From Flavobacteriales bacterium (GTDB taxonomy: Bacteria > Bacteroidota > Bacteroidia > Flavobacteriales_D > Crocinitomicaceae), in the NCBI GenBank assembly GCA_947497485.1, contig CANMHB010000005.1, positions 145,289 through 209,288 of the forward strand: a DNA stretch of 64,000 nucleotides, in the 5' to 3' direction. Under the pieces are notes generated by a model. It made no database searches. It was given only the letters and a program-made list of their open reading frames with translations, and was not told the origin of the DNA. Below are positions 44,673 through 54,945 of the stretch, piece by piece. The number at the start of each line of letters is the position of its first letter. The stretch's first letter is position 1. A program made the translations under genes and the position numbers.

Positions 44673-45433
44673 TCGGTCTCTCAATATTCAAGGACTTTTT
44701 TAAAGACCACCCAGATACCTATTTGATTATCGGTGGAACAGCTTGTGATTTTCTTATTGAAGATGCTGGTTTTGAACCACGGGCCACTGATGATATTGAC
44801 ATGGTACTTATTGTAGAAGCCTTGACCCCAGAATTTGTAAAGAAATTTTGGGAATTCATCAAGGAAGGCGGATATGAAATTAAACAAGTACACGAAGAAA
44901 AACGAAATTGTTACCGATTCTGCGAGCCAACCAATAAGGAATTTCCAAAGCAGATAGAATTGTTTTCAAAGGTTCCGGAGGCGATTGAACATAATGGCGA
45001 GTTTCATTTAACTCAAATACCAACAATCGATGGTGTTTCGAATCTTTCAGCAATATTGTTGAACGAGGATTATTATGAATTTACGGTCACTCATAGCGAA
45101 ATTCGAGACGGCGTGCATTATGCCAATATCGAAGCAATTATTTGTTTAAAAGCTTTTGCCTATTTGGACAATAAGAAACGTAAAGAAGCTGGTCAAGTGG
45201 TTAAACAAAGAGACATCGACAAACACAAATACGACATTTTCAGAATGGTGTTTTTATTACCAGGAGAAATCAATTTTGTAGTACCTGAAATTATTAAAAT
45301 AAATCTACAAGAATTTGTAGATACCGTTAAGGATGATTTACCAACCCCAGATATTTTCAAGAACAATGGGTTTGGAAAACAAGATATGCAACGAATATTT
45401 GAGCAATTGAAAATACTATTTAACCTAAAATAA
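44666..45433 (+). CDS. AbiEii-like nucleotidyltransferase (putative toxin)
   Basis: The 255-residue protein has the minimal nucleotidyltransferase motif: YLIIGGTACDFLIED followed by RATDDIDMVLIVE (the D-x-D pair). A C-terminal helical region carries KHKYDIFRMVFLL. AbiEii toxins transfer nucleotides to tRNA or other targets to stop phage growth. It overlaps its presumed antitoxin gene by 7 bp and ends 1 base before the hsdS start. Confidence 0.75.
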   Translation: MVVGLSIFKDFFKDHPDTYLIIGGTACDFLIEDAGFEPRATDDIDMVLIVEALTPEFVKKFWEFIKEGGYEIKQVHEEKRNCYRFCEPTNKEFPKQIELFSKVPEAIEHNGEFHLTQIPTIDGVSNLSAILLNEDYYEFTVTHSEIRDGVHYANIEAIICLKAFAYLDNKKRKEAGQVVKQRDIDKHKYDIFRMVFLLPGEINFVVPEIIKINLQEFVDTVKDDLPTPDIFKNNGFGKQDMQRIFEQLKILFNLK

Positions 45434-46633
45434 ATGGAGAAAATACTTGAAATGAAAAAGGTTAAGGAGGGATATAAGCAAACTTCTATTGGGGTCATTC
45501 CAGAAGAATGGAATATATCAAAACTAGGGAGATTATCTAAAATAGGAACAGGTTCGAAAGACAATAAGGATAAATCTGATGTAGGTATTTATCCATTTTT
45601 TGTACGTTCAAAAAATATTGAAAGAATCAATACCTTTTCATATGACGGAGAGGCAATTTTAATACCAGGGGAAGGGAAAATAGGTGAAATATTTCATTAT
45701 ATAATAGGTAAGTTTGACTTTCATCAACGTGTATATAAGGTCAGTGATTTTGAAAATGGCATATCTGGAAAATATATCTATTATTATCTTCAAAATTTCT
45801 TTATTAAAGAAACAATTCGAAATTCAGTAAAGGCAACAGTTGATAGTCTCAGATTACCAACTTTTACAGAAATGTTGATTCATCTACCTTCTTTTCATGA
45901 ACAACAAAAAATTGCAGCGATTCTATCGACTTGGGATGAGGCAATTTCCAAACAAAAATCACTTGTTGAGCTAACCAAAACAAGAAATCAAGGCTTGGCC
46001 AGACAATTACTTTCAGGGAAAAAGAGATTGAAAGGGTTTAATGGGGAGTGGAAATTTTCAATTCTTTCAAAAGTAGTCAACCGTGTAAAGAATTCATTCA
46101 TTCCAGAACAAAATGAATTGTATCAACAAATTGGAATTCGTTCTCACACAAAAGGTCTATTCTATAAGGAACCTGTTTCTGGAAAAGAACTAGGAAATAA
46201 GTCTGTTTTTTGGATAGAGCCGAATTGCTTTGTGGTAAATATTGTTTTTGCTTGGGAACACGCTATTGCAAAAACTACTACAAACGAAATTGGAATGATA
46301 GCATCTCACCGTTTCCCAATGTTCAAACCTAAAAAAGATCTTCTTGATTTAGATTATATGCTTAATTATTTTAAATCACCTAAAGGAAAAGATCTTCTTG
46401 GATTAGCTTCTCCTGGAGGTGCGGGTCGAAATAAAACATTAGGACAAGCAGAGTTTTTAAAATTACCTATTTTATTGCCTTCTACAGATGAACAAAAAGC
46501 AATTTCTAAAGTAATTGAACAAGCCAATATAGAATTACAAAAACTTGAACAACAATTAATATTGCTTCAAAATGAGAAAAAAGGTTTGATGCAAAAGTTG
46601 TTGACGGGTGAAGTAAGAGTGAAAATAAATTAA
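45434..46633 (+). CDS. hsdS: Type I restriction specificity subunit S
   Basis: The 399-residue protein has two target-recognition domains: YKQTSIGVIPEEWNISKLG at the start, LPSFHEQQKIAAILSTWDEA near 155-175 as the first conserved helix, SGKKRLKGFNGEWKFSIL opening the second domain, and LPSTDEQKAISKVIEQANIE near 355. It chooses the DNA sequence recognised by HsdM/HsdR. It begins directly after the AbiEii-like gene and ends 7 bp before hsdR. Confidence 0.93.
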   Translation: MEKILEMKKVKEGYKQTSIGVIPEEWNISKLGRLSKIGTGSKDNKDKSDVGIYPFFVRSKNIERINTFSYDGEAILIPGEGKIGEIFHYIIGKFDFHQRVYKVSDFENGISGKYIYYYLQNFFIKETIRNSVKATVDSLRLPTFTEMLIHLPSFHEQQKIAAILSTWDEAISKQKSLVELTKTRNQGLARQLLSGKKRLKGFNGEWKFSILSKVVNRVKNSFIPEQNELYQQIGIRSHTKGLFYKEPVSGKELGNKSVFWIEPNCFVVNIVFAWEHAIAKTTTNEIGMIASHRFPMFKPKKDLLDLDYMLNYFKSPKGKDLLGLASPGGAGRNKTLGQAEFLKLPILLPSTDEQKAISKVIEQANIELQKLEQQLILLQNEKKGLMQKLLTGEVRVKIN

Positions 46634-46640
46634 ACTAATT

Positions 46641-49600
46641 ATGCAAGTTCCATCTTTCATAGAAGACCATATATCTCAGCTTCCAGCGCTCAAATTATTG
46701 ATGAACATGGGTTGGAAATACTTGACACCAGAGCAAGCATTAGAAGCTCGTGGAAATCGAAATTCAAATGTTGTTTTAGAAGAGATTTTAAAAGATCAAT
46801 TGCAGAAAATCAATAAGATTGAATACAAGCAAAAAGAATTTCCGTTTTCAGATTCAGCAATCAACAATGCCGTTTTAGCCTTGCGCGATCTTCCAGAACA
46901 AGATGGGTTCATTGCAGCAAATCAATTTTTTTATGAACTAATCACACTTGGAAAGAGTTTTGAGCAAACTGTTTTAGGGGATAAAAAAAGCTTTTCGTTT
47001 AACTATATTGATTGGAAGAATCCAGAAAATAATAGTTTTCATATTACGGAAGAGTATTCCGTATTGCGTTCAGAAAGAGCAGATACCTACAGACCAGATA
47101 TTGTTTTATTTGTGAATGGTATTCCGATGGTTGTGATTGAATGTAAAAGTCCAAAAATCAAAGATCCAATTGATAAAGGAATTGAGCAACATTTGCGTAA
47201 TCAACAAGAAGATGGCATTCGTTCCTTGTATTTATATTCCAATTTGACAATTGCCTTATCCACAAACGAAGCTAAATATGCAACAACTGCAACAAGCAAA
47301 GAATTTTGGAGCTTTTGGAAAGAAATCTTTAAAACAAAGGAAGAAGAACGTCTATGGGAATCTGACATTTTTGATATCAAACACAAACCATTAGCAGATA
47401 ATGAACGAACAGCATTGTTCAAAGAGCGTTTTCAACATGTTTGGAAGTTAATGGAGCAGATTGAAAAAGAGGAACAAGTAATAACTGAACAAGATAAATT
47501 GTTATTTAGTACGTGCGAACCTAAAAGGTTACTGGACCTTATGTTCAATTTCACATTGTATGATGAGGGAATCAAAAAAGTTGCTCGATATCAGCAGTTT
47601 TTTGCAATTAAAAATACCTTATCACGGATAATCAAAACAGATAATCAAGGCAAGCATCCTGGGGGAGTAATTTGGCATACACAAGGAAGTGGAAAATCTT
47701 TGACCATGGTAATGTTAGCGCAATTGATAGCATCCAATCCGAACATAAAAAATCCTAAAATTCTATTAGTCACTGATAGAATTGATTTAGATGATCAAAT
47801 AACGGAAACATTTAGAAAATGTCAAGTTCCAGTTGAAAATGCACAAACAGGAAAACATCTCGTTGAATTATTATTGAGTCCAGGTGATACAGTAATCACA
47901 ACCTTGATTCATAAGTTTGAAGCGGCTGTTAATCAATCGAAACATGATTTTGATTCTTCAGAAATCTATGTTCTTATTGATGAAGGACACAGAAGTCAAT
48001 ACGGAACATTTAACGTGAAGATGCGCAAGGTATTCCCAAATGCTTGTTTTATAGCTTTCACGGGAACGCCATTAATGAAGAATGAAAAGAGTACTGCAAA
48101 TAAGTTTGGTGGTTTAATTGATGTGTATTCCATTACAGATGCGGTATCAGATGGTGCTGTTGTTCCTTTGCTTTATGAAGGTCGTCACAATCTGATTGAA
48201 GTCAATGAAAAACCGCTGGACAACTATTTTGATAAAGTCAGTGAACCTTTGACAAAATACGGTAAGGCTGCTTTAAAAAGAAAATACAGTTCCAAAAACA
48301 TAATTAACAAGGCGGATCAAGTAATTTATTCTAGAGCATGGGATATTACAGAACATTACGTTTCCAATTTCCAAAACACAGGATTTAAAGGTCAACTAGT
48401 TGCACCTAACAAAGCGACTGCAATTAAATACAAGGAGTATTTAGATGAAATTGGAAAGGTTTCATCTGAGGTCATAATGTCCGCTCCTGATACAAGAGAA
48501 GGTGAAGAGGATGCATTTGAAGTAGCAGACGATAAAGTGAAGCGTTTTTGGAAATCTCGAATGGATAAATATAATACGCAGGAGAAATACGAAAAAACAG
48601 TTATCAATTCTTTCAAAAAGCAGGATTCACCAGAACTAATAATTGTAGTAGATAAACTTTTAACTGGCTTTGATGCTCCTCGAAATATTGTACTATACCT
48701 TACAAGACCATTAAAAGAGCATACATTGTTGCAAGCAATTGCCCGAGTTAATAGATTGTATCCGGGAAAAGATTACGGGTATATAATTGACTACTTTGGT
48801 AATCTTGAAAATCTACACAATGCACTCGAAGCCTATTCAGGAGAAAACAATTTTGATCCAGAAGACATAGAAGGAACTTGGACAAATATTACGGAAGAAT
48901 TAAAGAAATTGCCACAAGCACATTCAGAGGTATGGGATATATTCAAAACAATAAAGAACAAATACGACGAGCCAGCTTATGAAGAATTACTTTCCGATGA
49001 GGCAAAACGTCATGCTTTTTATGAAAAGGTTTCCATTTTTGCACGAATTTTAAAAATGGCTCTTTCTAGTTATGAATTCTCAACCAAAACAGATGAAAAG
49101 ATAATCGACAAATATAAAAAGGATGCAAAGTTCTTTTTAGCGTTGAGAATTTCTGTTAAACGAAGATATTCCGATGAAATAGATTATAAGGAATATGAAC
49201 CACAAGTTCAAAAATTAATCGATAAGCACATTACCACAGAAGGGGAAGTTCTTAAAATAACGGAATTGGTTAATATTTTCGACAAAGCAGAAAGAGAAGC
49301 TGAAGTTGAAAAACTAAGCAGTAAAGCAGCCAAAGCTGATCATATTGCCAGTAGAACAATTAAGGCAATAAATATTAAAATGAATGAGGATCCAATCTTC
49401 TATAAAAAATTGTCAAAACTTTTACGAGAAACAATTGATGATTACCATCAACAGCGTATAGAAGAAGCAGAATACTTAAAGAAAGCACTCGAGTTAGAGG
49501 AAGCATTTTTAAAAGGACAAATTGATAATATTCCTGAAAATTTAAAAGGAAATGCTACAGGAATTGCATTGTTCAATTTAATTACTGATGTGTTCAAGGA

Positions 49601-49856
49601 CCAATTAAAAAGTAATCCAGAAGTTGCTCCGGAAATGGCAGAGGGAGTAGATAATTTGATTCGTTCCATCGTTTATGAAAATGGGAAATTAATAATTGAT
49701 TGGCAAAATAAATCGAATGTAGAAGGCCATATAAAAATTGCAATTGATGATTATCTGTTTGACATAAAAACAAAATACAGTATTGATCTTCCATTCAGCT
49801 TAATTGATCAGATGGTTGAAGATGGTTTAAAAGTTGCGAAACTGAAATTTGTTTAA
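46641..49856 (+). CDS. hsdR: Type I restriction endonuclease subunit R
   Basis: The 1071-residue protein has the PD-(D/E)xK nuclease motif in YRPDIVLFVNGIPMVVIECK near 155-175, helicase Walker A HTQGSGKSLTM near 350, LLVTDRIDLDDQI, DEGHRSQYG (motif II) near 450, FTGTP (motif III), and motif V/VI segments KLLTGFDAP and LLQAIARVNR. It translocates and cuts unmodified DNA. It is intact. It is followed after 3 bp by the YgjP-like metallopeptidase gene, a common neighbour of hsdR. Confidence 0.95.
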   Translation: MQVPSFIEDHISQLPALKLLMNMGWKYLTPEQALEARGNRNSNVVLEEILKDQLQKINKIEYKQKEFPFSDSAINNAVLALRDLPEQDGFIAANQFFYELITLGKSFEQTVLGDKKSFSFNYIDWKNPENNSFHITEEYSVLRSERADTYRPDIVLFVNGIPMVVIECKSPKIKDPIDKGIEQHLRNQQEDGIRSLYLYSNLTIALSTNEAKYATTATSKEFWSFWKEIFKTKEEERLWESDIFDIKHKPLADNERTALFKERFQHVWKLMEQIEKEEQVITEQDKLLFSTCEPKRLLDLMFNFTLYDEGIKKVARYQQFFAIKNTLSRIIKTDNQGKHPGGVIWHTQGSGKSLTMVMLAQLIASNPNIKNPKILLVTDRIDLDDQITETFRKCQVPVENAQTGKHLVELLLSPGDTVITTLIHKFEAAVNQSKHDFDSSEIYVLIDEGHRSQYGTFNVKMRKVFPNACFIAFTGTPLMKNEKSTANKFGGLIDVYSITDAVSDGAVVPLLYEGRHNLIEVNEKPLDNYFDKVSEPLTKYGKAALKRKYSSKNIINKADQVIYSRAWDITEHYVSNFQNTGFKGQLVAPNKATAIKYKEYLDEIGKVSSEVIMSAPDTREGEEDAFEVADDKVKRFWKSRMDKYNTQEKYEKTVINSFKKQDSPELIIVVDKLLTGFDAPRNIVLYLTRPLKEHTLLQAIARVNRLYPGKDYGYIIDYFGNLENLHNALEAYSGENNFDPEDIEGTWTNITEELKKLPQAHSEVWDIFKTIKNKYDEPAYEELLSDEAKRHAFYEKVSIFARILKMALSSYEFSTKTDEKIIDKYKKDAKFFLALRISVKRRYSDEIDYKEYEPQVQKLIDKHITTEGEVLKITELVNIFDKAEREAEVEKLSSKAAKADHIASRTIKAINIKMNEDPIFYKKLSKLLRETIDDYHQQRIEEAEYLKKALELEEAFLKGQIDNIPENLKGNATGIALFNLITDVFKDQLKSNPEVAPEMAEGVDNLIRSIVYENGKLIIDWQNKSNVEGHIKIAIDDYLFDIKTKYSIDLPFSLIDQMVEDGLKVAKLKFV

Positions 49857-49859
49857 GTA

Positions 49860-50558
49860 ATGACTAAAAACAAATTGAAATTCGGTTCTGCTACAATTAA
49901 TTACACGCTCCATTTTAAAGAGCGAAAAACACTTGGAATAAAAGTTTATCCAGATTGTTCTGTTCATGTTTTTGCTCCAACCGATGCAAATAGTGATGTG
50001 ATTCATTCAAAATTAAGAGAACGTGCGCCATGGATTTTGCGGCAATTGAATGAATTCCTATCTTATCACCCTTTAACTCCACCAAGGAAATATATACCCG
50101 GTGAAACTCACTTGTATCTTGGTAAACAATATAAATTAAAACTTCAAGTTTCAGACACAAATCAAGTAACGTTGAAGAGTGGAGAATTAATTATACAACA
50201 TAAAATTGATGTAAGCCCAAAAGAAGTTCTCAATAATTGGTACAAAACGAAAGCCACGGATTATTTTACTAAAACACTGAATAAATCAATAGAACTTTTC
50301 TCAAAATACTCAATAGAAGTTACAACGCTTCAGATTCGTAAAATGTCAAAACGTTGGGGCAGTTGTACCACCGATGGCAAAATAATCCTCAACACCGAAT
50401 TAATTAAAGCGCCAAAAGGAAGCATCGAGTATGTAATAATACATGAATTATGTCATTTGGTCCATCATAACCACACGAAAGCATTTTACGATCTTCAACA
50501 AAAGATAATACCTGATTGGAAACGATGGAAAGAACAATTAGAAAGAACAATGATTTAA
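49860..50558 (+). CDS. YgjP-like metallopeptidase (M48/DUF45)
   Basis: The 232-residue protein has the DUF45/YgjP pattern: VFAPTDANSD near 40, LQIRKMSKRWGSCTTDGKI, LNTELIKAP, and the zinc motif HELCHLVHHNH near 195-205. Such zinc peptidases often lie beside hsdR; their role there is not known. It starts three bases after hsdR and is probably the last gene of the restriction transcript or nearly so. Confidence 0.9.
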   Translation: MTKNKLKFGSATINYTLHFKERKTLGIKVYPDCSVHVFAPTDANSDVIHSKLRERAPWILRQLNEFLSYHPLTPPRKYIPGETHLYLGKQYKLKLQVSDTNQVTLKSGELIIQHKIDVSPKEVLNNWYKTKATDYFTKTLNKSIELFSKYSIEVTTLQIRKMSKRWGSCTTDGKIILNTELIKAPKGSIEYVIIHELCHLVHHNHTKAFYDLQQKIIPDWKRWKEQLERTMI

Positions 50559-50574
50559 ATAGGTTATATAATTC

Positions 50575-50991
50575 ATGAAATTCGGTTTCCGCATACCATC
50601 TCTGACCAAACGAATAGCAGCACGCACATCGTTGAAGCGAGTTCTTCGCCACAATTTAGGTTTCAAAGCACCTAAAGGTTTTGGTTGGTTCACCAATCCC
50701 AAAAAAGCAGCTTACAACAAAGTCTATAATAAAACTTCAAGAGGTTGTTTGGTTAATTTGCTATTCTTGGTTTCATTTGGTATTCTAACATTTTCAATCC
50801 CTTCCTGCGATTTCAAAAAATCCGATTCCGCTGGTGGTACTTATGTAAAACCAACCATAACAAGAACTGGAAAATTCAGAAAGGGACATGTTCGCAAAAA
50901 TGTGAGCACTAATAAAAACGCTATCAAGAACCAGAACCGTTCACGCTATTATTATCAAACAAGAGGTAAATACCGAAGGAAGAAAAACTAA
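50575..50991 (+). CDS. Basic protein with mobile-element-type N-terminus, unknown
   Basis: The 138-residue product starts with a motif I recall from small phage and element proteins (SLTKRIAARTSLKRVLRHNL, then FGWFTNPKKAAYNKVYN). A hydrophobic segment CLVNLLFLVSFGILTFSIP follows, then a Lys/Arg/Asn-rich tail (RGKYRRKKN). The function is unknown. It follows the YgjP-like gene by 16 bp. Confidence 0.6.
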   Translation: MKFGFRIPSLTKRIAARTSLKRVLRHNLGFKAPKGFGWFTNPKKAAYNKVYNKTSRGCLVNLLFLVSFGILTFSIPSCDFKKSDSAGGTYVKPTITRTGKFRKGHVRKNVSTNKNAIKNQNRSRYYYQTRGKYRRKKN

Positions 50992-51039
50992 AAAAATCTT
51001 GGTTTAAATTTCTTACGTTAAACGTATAAATCATGAACA

Positions 51040-51198
51040 ATGGCAAGAAGTAGAAAAGAAATTATTGAAGACATTAAAATAAAGAGACCCGATATGTCAG
51101 ATAATGAAGCTGAACTTTATGTAGCTACTTTAGAAACGTTTTGTGAACTAGTGATAAATTATACTATGAAACATGGGGAGTTTAATGAGGAAAATTAA
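51040..51198 (+). CDS. Small acidic-helical protein, 52 residues
   Basis: A short frame starts MARSRKEIIEDIKIKRPDMS and ends MKHGEFNEEN. The amphipathic helical pattern and normal codon use suggest a real gene. It lies 48 bp after the basic-protein gene on the same strand and overlaps the 3' end of the convergent TPR gene by 17 bp. No family was recognised. Confidence 0.45.
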   Translation: MARSRKEIIEDIKIKRPDMSDNEAELYVATLETFCELVINYTMKHGEFNEEN

Positions 51199-52696
51199 CC
51201 ATCTTCCAGCCCCACTGACCTTTCTTTTTGTTGAATGACAAAATGGCTCTTCCGCATACGCTTTGAGAATTTTGAAGATTTAATTTTGAAACGATGGATG
51301 GTTCTACAAAAACATCATCAACAAAACCAAATTTTCCTTCTTCATTTATTTTAATTTCACCTTCAAATGACTTTTTAGCATCAGCTGTTAAATTGGGATC
51401 GGCTTTTTCCGCGCTCAAAACCTTATAAAATCCATCTTGACCTGCTCCATTAAAGCGTACCTTCAAAAGATCGCCTATTTGAGGCTTTATTAATTTCCCT
51501 GCATAATTGAAGAATCCATGTTTTTGCTTGTCTTTCACAAAAGATAGCATATTCTTGTTTTCATTTACAAACTCAACAACTATTACTTCTTCTGGGATAT
51601 CTTGAAACAAGATTTCCTCAGCTTGTTTTAAGTGACTCAAATACAAGTCCGCATTATCTCTTTTTGAAATTGCTGATTTGTACCATTCCATTTCTGTCCA
51701 TTGCATGATTTGGTTTGGTATCTTCCATTGATGTTTTTCCCTTGTTGAAATAACTTTTTGAATTTCAGTTTTCGCTTCGTTGAACATACTTTTTTGAATG
51801 AGTATTTCAGCAAACGATTGTCTCAATTTAATTAGAAAGTCTTCGGGTGTTTTTAGGCTCAAGGCTTTACAATAGCACGCAAACTGAATATCTTTGTTCT
51901 CTAAAAATATTTCTGCCATAAGTTCCCATACCCAGAAGTCATTTCTTTTTTGCTTTGCAAAAGGTAAAAATGCAGAAAGCACATTTCCATCATTCCCCAA
52001 AGCTAAAAGAAGTTTTGCTTTGAAATAAGGAGGATATTGATAGTCAGGCTGTTTCTCAATCAAATAGTCCAATTTTGGCAAGAATGATTGGATCTTATCC
52101 TTGTCAATCACTTTTTGCTGTCCAAAGGGATCTAAAGGTGTTCCTTCCAAAAGTTTTTTTGCGTAGGCAATGTATGCTTGTTCAGCAATGGACATGATCT
52201 TTTTACCGTTGAAATCTTCTTTAATAAAATCTTGGGAAAGTAGATTATCAAAATTCCACCAGTCGGCAAAAGTCAGGTAACCAGACCAGTTTTGATAGCC
52301 TTTGTGAAACGCTTTGTAAATAAAGGAATAAGCCTCAGATGGTTTAGTGAAATGGAAAGTCCTGGTCAAATCAAATAATTCATTGATCTTAACAAAATCA
52401 ACTTGCTCTGTTTTCTGTAAAGAAAAAACTAAACTACCTATTTGCCAAGCACAATTGTCAAAGACCATTTTCTCGTCCTCAGGCAATTGCAATTCACTAA
52501 TCTTTATTAAATATCCTTTGAATGCTTCATATTGTTCTGGTTGAGCATATTTTTTGAGGTAATCATAGTATACCCAAGCAGCGGCACGCTTATTCCAAAT
52601 ATTCTCGGAATCTAATTCTAAAGCTTGATTAGCCATTTGTAATGCTTCATCAAGTTTACCTGCTTGTCTTAGTTCTTTGATTTCTTTAAATGACAT
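51182..52696 (-). CDS. TPR-repeat protein with C-terminal beta domain
   Basis: The 504-residue protein starts with TPR-like helices (IKELRQAGKLDEALQMANQA, then LDSENIWNKRAAAWVYYDYL) and stays helical to about residue 370. The last 130 residues are strand-rich (KHGFFNYAGKLIKPQIGDLL, GEIKINEEGKFGFVDDVFVE) and look like an S1/cold-shock-type OB fold. Similar TPR-plus-OB proteins occur with helicases in conflict systems (recollection, not checked). It overlaps the RecD-like gene by 11 bp and is the last gene of the retron-led minus-strand operon. Confidence 0.65.
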   Translation of the reverse strand: MSFKEIKELRQAGKLDEALQMANQALELDSENIWNKRAAAWVYYDYLKKYAQPEQYEAFKGYLIKISELQLPEDEKMVFDNCAWQIGSLVFSLQKTEQVDFVKINELFDLTRTFHFTKPSEAYSFIYKAFHKGYQNWSGYLTFADWWNFDNLLSQDFIKEDFNGKKIMSIAEQAYIAYAKKLLEGTPLDPFGQQKVIDKDKIQSFLPKLDYLIEKQPDYQYPPYFKAKLLLALGNDGNVLSAFLPFAKQKRNDFWVWELMAEIFLENKDIQFACYCKALSLKTPEDFLIKLRQSFAEILIQKSMFNEAKTEIQKVISTREKHQWKIPNQIMQWTEMEWYKSAISKRDNADLYLSHLKQAEEILFQDIPEEVIVVEFVNENKNMLSFVKDKQKHGFFNYAGKLIKPQIGDLLKVRFNGAGQDGFYKVLSAEKADPNLTADAKKSFEGEIKINEEGKFGFVDDVFVEPSIVSKLNLQNSQSVCGRAILSFNKKKGQWGWKMVNFPH

Positions 52697-54893
52697 AATC
52701 AGCTTCTTTAAGATTATTTACAATGGTTTTAACTTTAGCAAGGAGTTCAGGGCTATCGCATTTGTTTTCCAATGGCAATACTCTGCCAAAGAAACCCGCA
52801 CCATCATATTCAAAATCAATTATACAAGATTTGCCATTTTTTTCAATTGTATATCTTTCTTTATAATAAAGATGCTGAATGTTGACAATTCTTTCATCTT
52901 CTGATAGACCTATATTTACAAAATCGAAAAGATTTTTCAAGAAAGGCTTCTCTTCTTCGATGGCTACATCAAATTCAATTTGGGTTAAAATCCCCTCGCT
53001 ATTATTTCGATTAACTACCACAGGGGAAGCACTTTCAAGTATTTTAGTAATGGCCTCAAAAAACTCATTAGAATTAGTTTGTGCTGGCACATTTTGAAAA
53101 TTGTTCTTGAATACATTTTGACCGTTAACCCAATATTTGAATGTGGCCGTTTGTCCTTCTCTCTTGAAGATATAACGTATTTCATACCCAAATTTCTGCC
53201 AAGATTCAATATCTATGTAATGCTTCCTAAGGTTATACCATCTGTGAATGAAATGGTCTTGGATGGTTAATGGGGCATCAACTAAACCATATTTTTCTAA
53301 TTCTGGTAAAACATCACTTATATTAATTTCTATTGTAGGATTTGATTGCCCTATTAATACATTAAAGGCTTTTTGAACATTCACATCTATAAAATCCATG
53401 CCTGAAAAGGATGAAAAAAACGGTGGATTGATACAAAAAAGCTTCTTAGATGCCCTGGTAATTGCTGTATAAGCCCAACGATAAAAATCTGAATTTGTCT
53501 TACCTGAAAGATCATGTTCCGATTCATAAAAGTTGAAATTAGTCTTTGCACCTCTATCCCAAAAAACAAATGCATTTGCCCATTCACCACCTTGGGCTTT
53601 ATGGCAGGTTACTGCATATCCATATTTCAAAAGAATACAGTTGAAATACTTATCGTTGATAATAGCGTCCTTAAATTCCTGAGTGCCCTTTTTAAGTTTG
53701 GGATACCTATTTTTAAAATCTACATAAAGAGCTCTTTGCTCTTCCGGTTTGAGGTAATTATCACCGTATAAGTAATTCTCTAAAACATATCCATTTATAG
53801 TTTTGGGCTGATTATTTTCATCAGGTAAAACAAGGCTTATTCCTCTCCAAGTTAATCTGACAGTTTTTGTTTTCCCTTTTTCAATGTAAAAACTTACTTC
53901 TCTGCTTTCAACTGAAGAACTTGCTTCTGAAACTACTGCAAATTCACCATTCATTATTCCTAAACGGTAATTGTTCCCTCCAATAATAACTGTGTCAGAT
54001 ACCTGAATAGGTAAATCAGCTCGAAATTTATCTTTACGAATAGCAAGATTTAAATCAAGTGCTGTTTTGTTTTGATAGCAAATGATGATTTTTTGCTCTT
54101 GCTGAGAATTGTAAGTATCAAGATAATCCTGATATTTAGGATTGAATATATCTCTATTGTTTTCTCTTAAATCAAAATCATTGAAATAACCAGAAGTTAG
54201 ACATTGCCTTATTTTAGTGGCTGAAATCAAAATACCATTATTGGCATCCTGCCGTTTTACTTCCTTCATTTCCGTTTGCTTAACTGAAACCTTATAAGTT
54301 TCATTAAGATAATTTTGGTCAAGTGCAGGAGAAAATTTCATTCCGATTGGTGGCAACTGAGCAGGGTCACCTATGAAAATGATTTTGCTCGTTGTGGTTT
54401 CTTCTTGAATTCGTGCATAAGAAACAAGGTCTCTCAATAAATGCCCACTTCCAAAGCGAAAAAACTCTCCTTGGCTCAAAACATCGCTAAGCATAGATGA
54501 TTCATCTACTATCAGAATTGAATTATGAACTTCAGGATTGTTTCTGATTTTATAATTATATAGAAACGAAAGATCATTTTCGTCTTCACTCTGTTTAATT
54601 TCCTGCAATTCTTCAAAACTGTAGATACCTTTATGAATGGTTGTAGATTCAAACCCTGTTTTTTGATTCATGACTTTTGCAGCTCTACCTGTGGGTGCCA
54701 TCAATTGATATCTCTTCTCTAATGATTGAAGATATTCGACAAAACCTTTGAGTAGAGTTGTTTTGCCACTTCCCGCATAACCCTGAAGTATAAACACCCG
54801 CTCGTCACTTTCTAAAAAAGCATGAAGCATTTCCAGCGCATTGCGTTGATCGTTGGTGAGATTTATATGTTGGAAATGGTCTAAAATTTTCAT
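52686..54893 (-). CDS. RecD-like superfamily 1 DNA helicase
   Basis: The product of about 735 residues has Walker A LQGYAGSGKTTLLKG near 36-50, motif Ia MAPTGRAAKVM, motif II ILIVDESSML near 140, motif III FIGDPAQLPPIG, and C-terminal UvrD_C2 motifs GYAVTCHKAQGGEW and YTAITRASKKL. This is the 5'-3' helicase type of RecD and Dda. The last 200 or so residues form an extra domain. ATG at 54893 is chosen (AAAGGA lies 10 bp upstream). It sits 52 bp after the helical protein gene in the retron operon. Confidence 0.88.
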   Translation of the reverse strand: MKILDHFQHINLTNDQRNALEMLHAFLESDERVFILQGYAGSGKTTLLKGFVEYLQSLEKRYQLMAPTGRAAKVMNQKTGFESTTIHKGIYSFEELQEIKQSEDENDLSFLYNYKIRNNPEVHNSILIVDESSMLSDVLSQGEFFRFGSGHLLRDLVSYARIQEETTTSKIIFIGDPAQLPPIGMKFSPALDQNYLNETYKVSVKQTEMKEVKRQDANNGILISATKIRQCLTSGYFNDFDLRENNRDIFNPKYQDYLDTYNSQQEQKIIICYQNKTALDLNLAIRKDKFRADLPIQVSDTVIIGGNNYRLGIMNGEFAVVSEASSSVESREVSFYIEKGKTKTVRLTWRGISLVLPDENNQPKTINGYVLENYLYGDNYLKPEEQRALYVDFKNRYPKLKKGTQEFKDAIINDKYFNCILLKYGYAVTCHKAQGGEWANAFVFWDRGAKTNFNFYESEHDLSGKTNSDFYRWAYTAITRASKKLFCINPPFFSSFSGMDFIDVNVQKAFNVLIGQSNPTIEINISDVLPELEKYGLVDAPLTIQDHFIHRWYNLRKHYIDIESWQKFGYEIRYIFKREGQTATFKYWVNGQNVFKNNFQNVPAQTNSNEFFEAITKILESASPVVVNRNNSEGILTQIEFDVAIEEEKPFLKNLFDFVNIGLSEDERIVNIQHLYYKERYTIEKNGKSCIIDFEYDGAGFFGRVLPLENKCDSPELLAKVKTIVNNLKEADYVI

Positions 54894-54945
54894 TTTTATT
54901 ATCCTTTCACACAAAGGTTGGGGTTATCTGTGCAGTGTATTTGCA

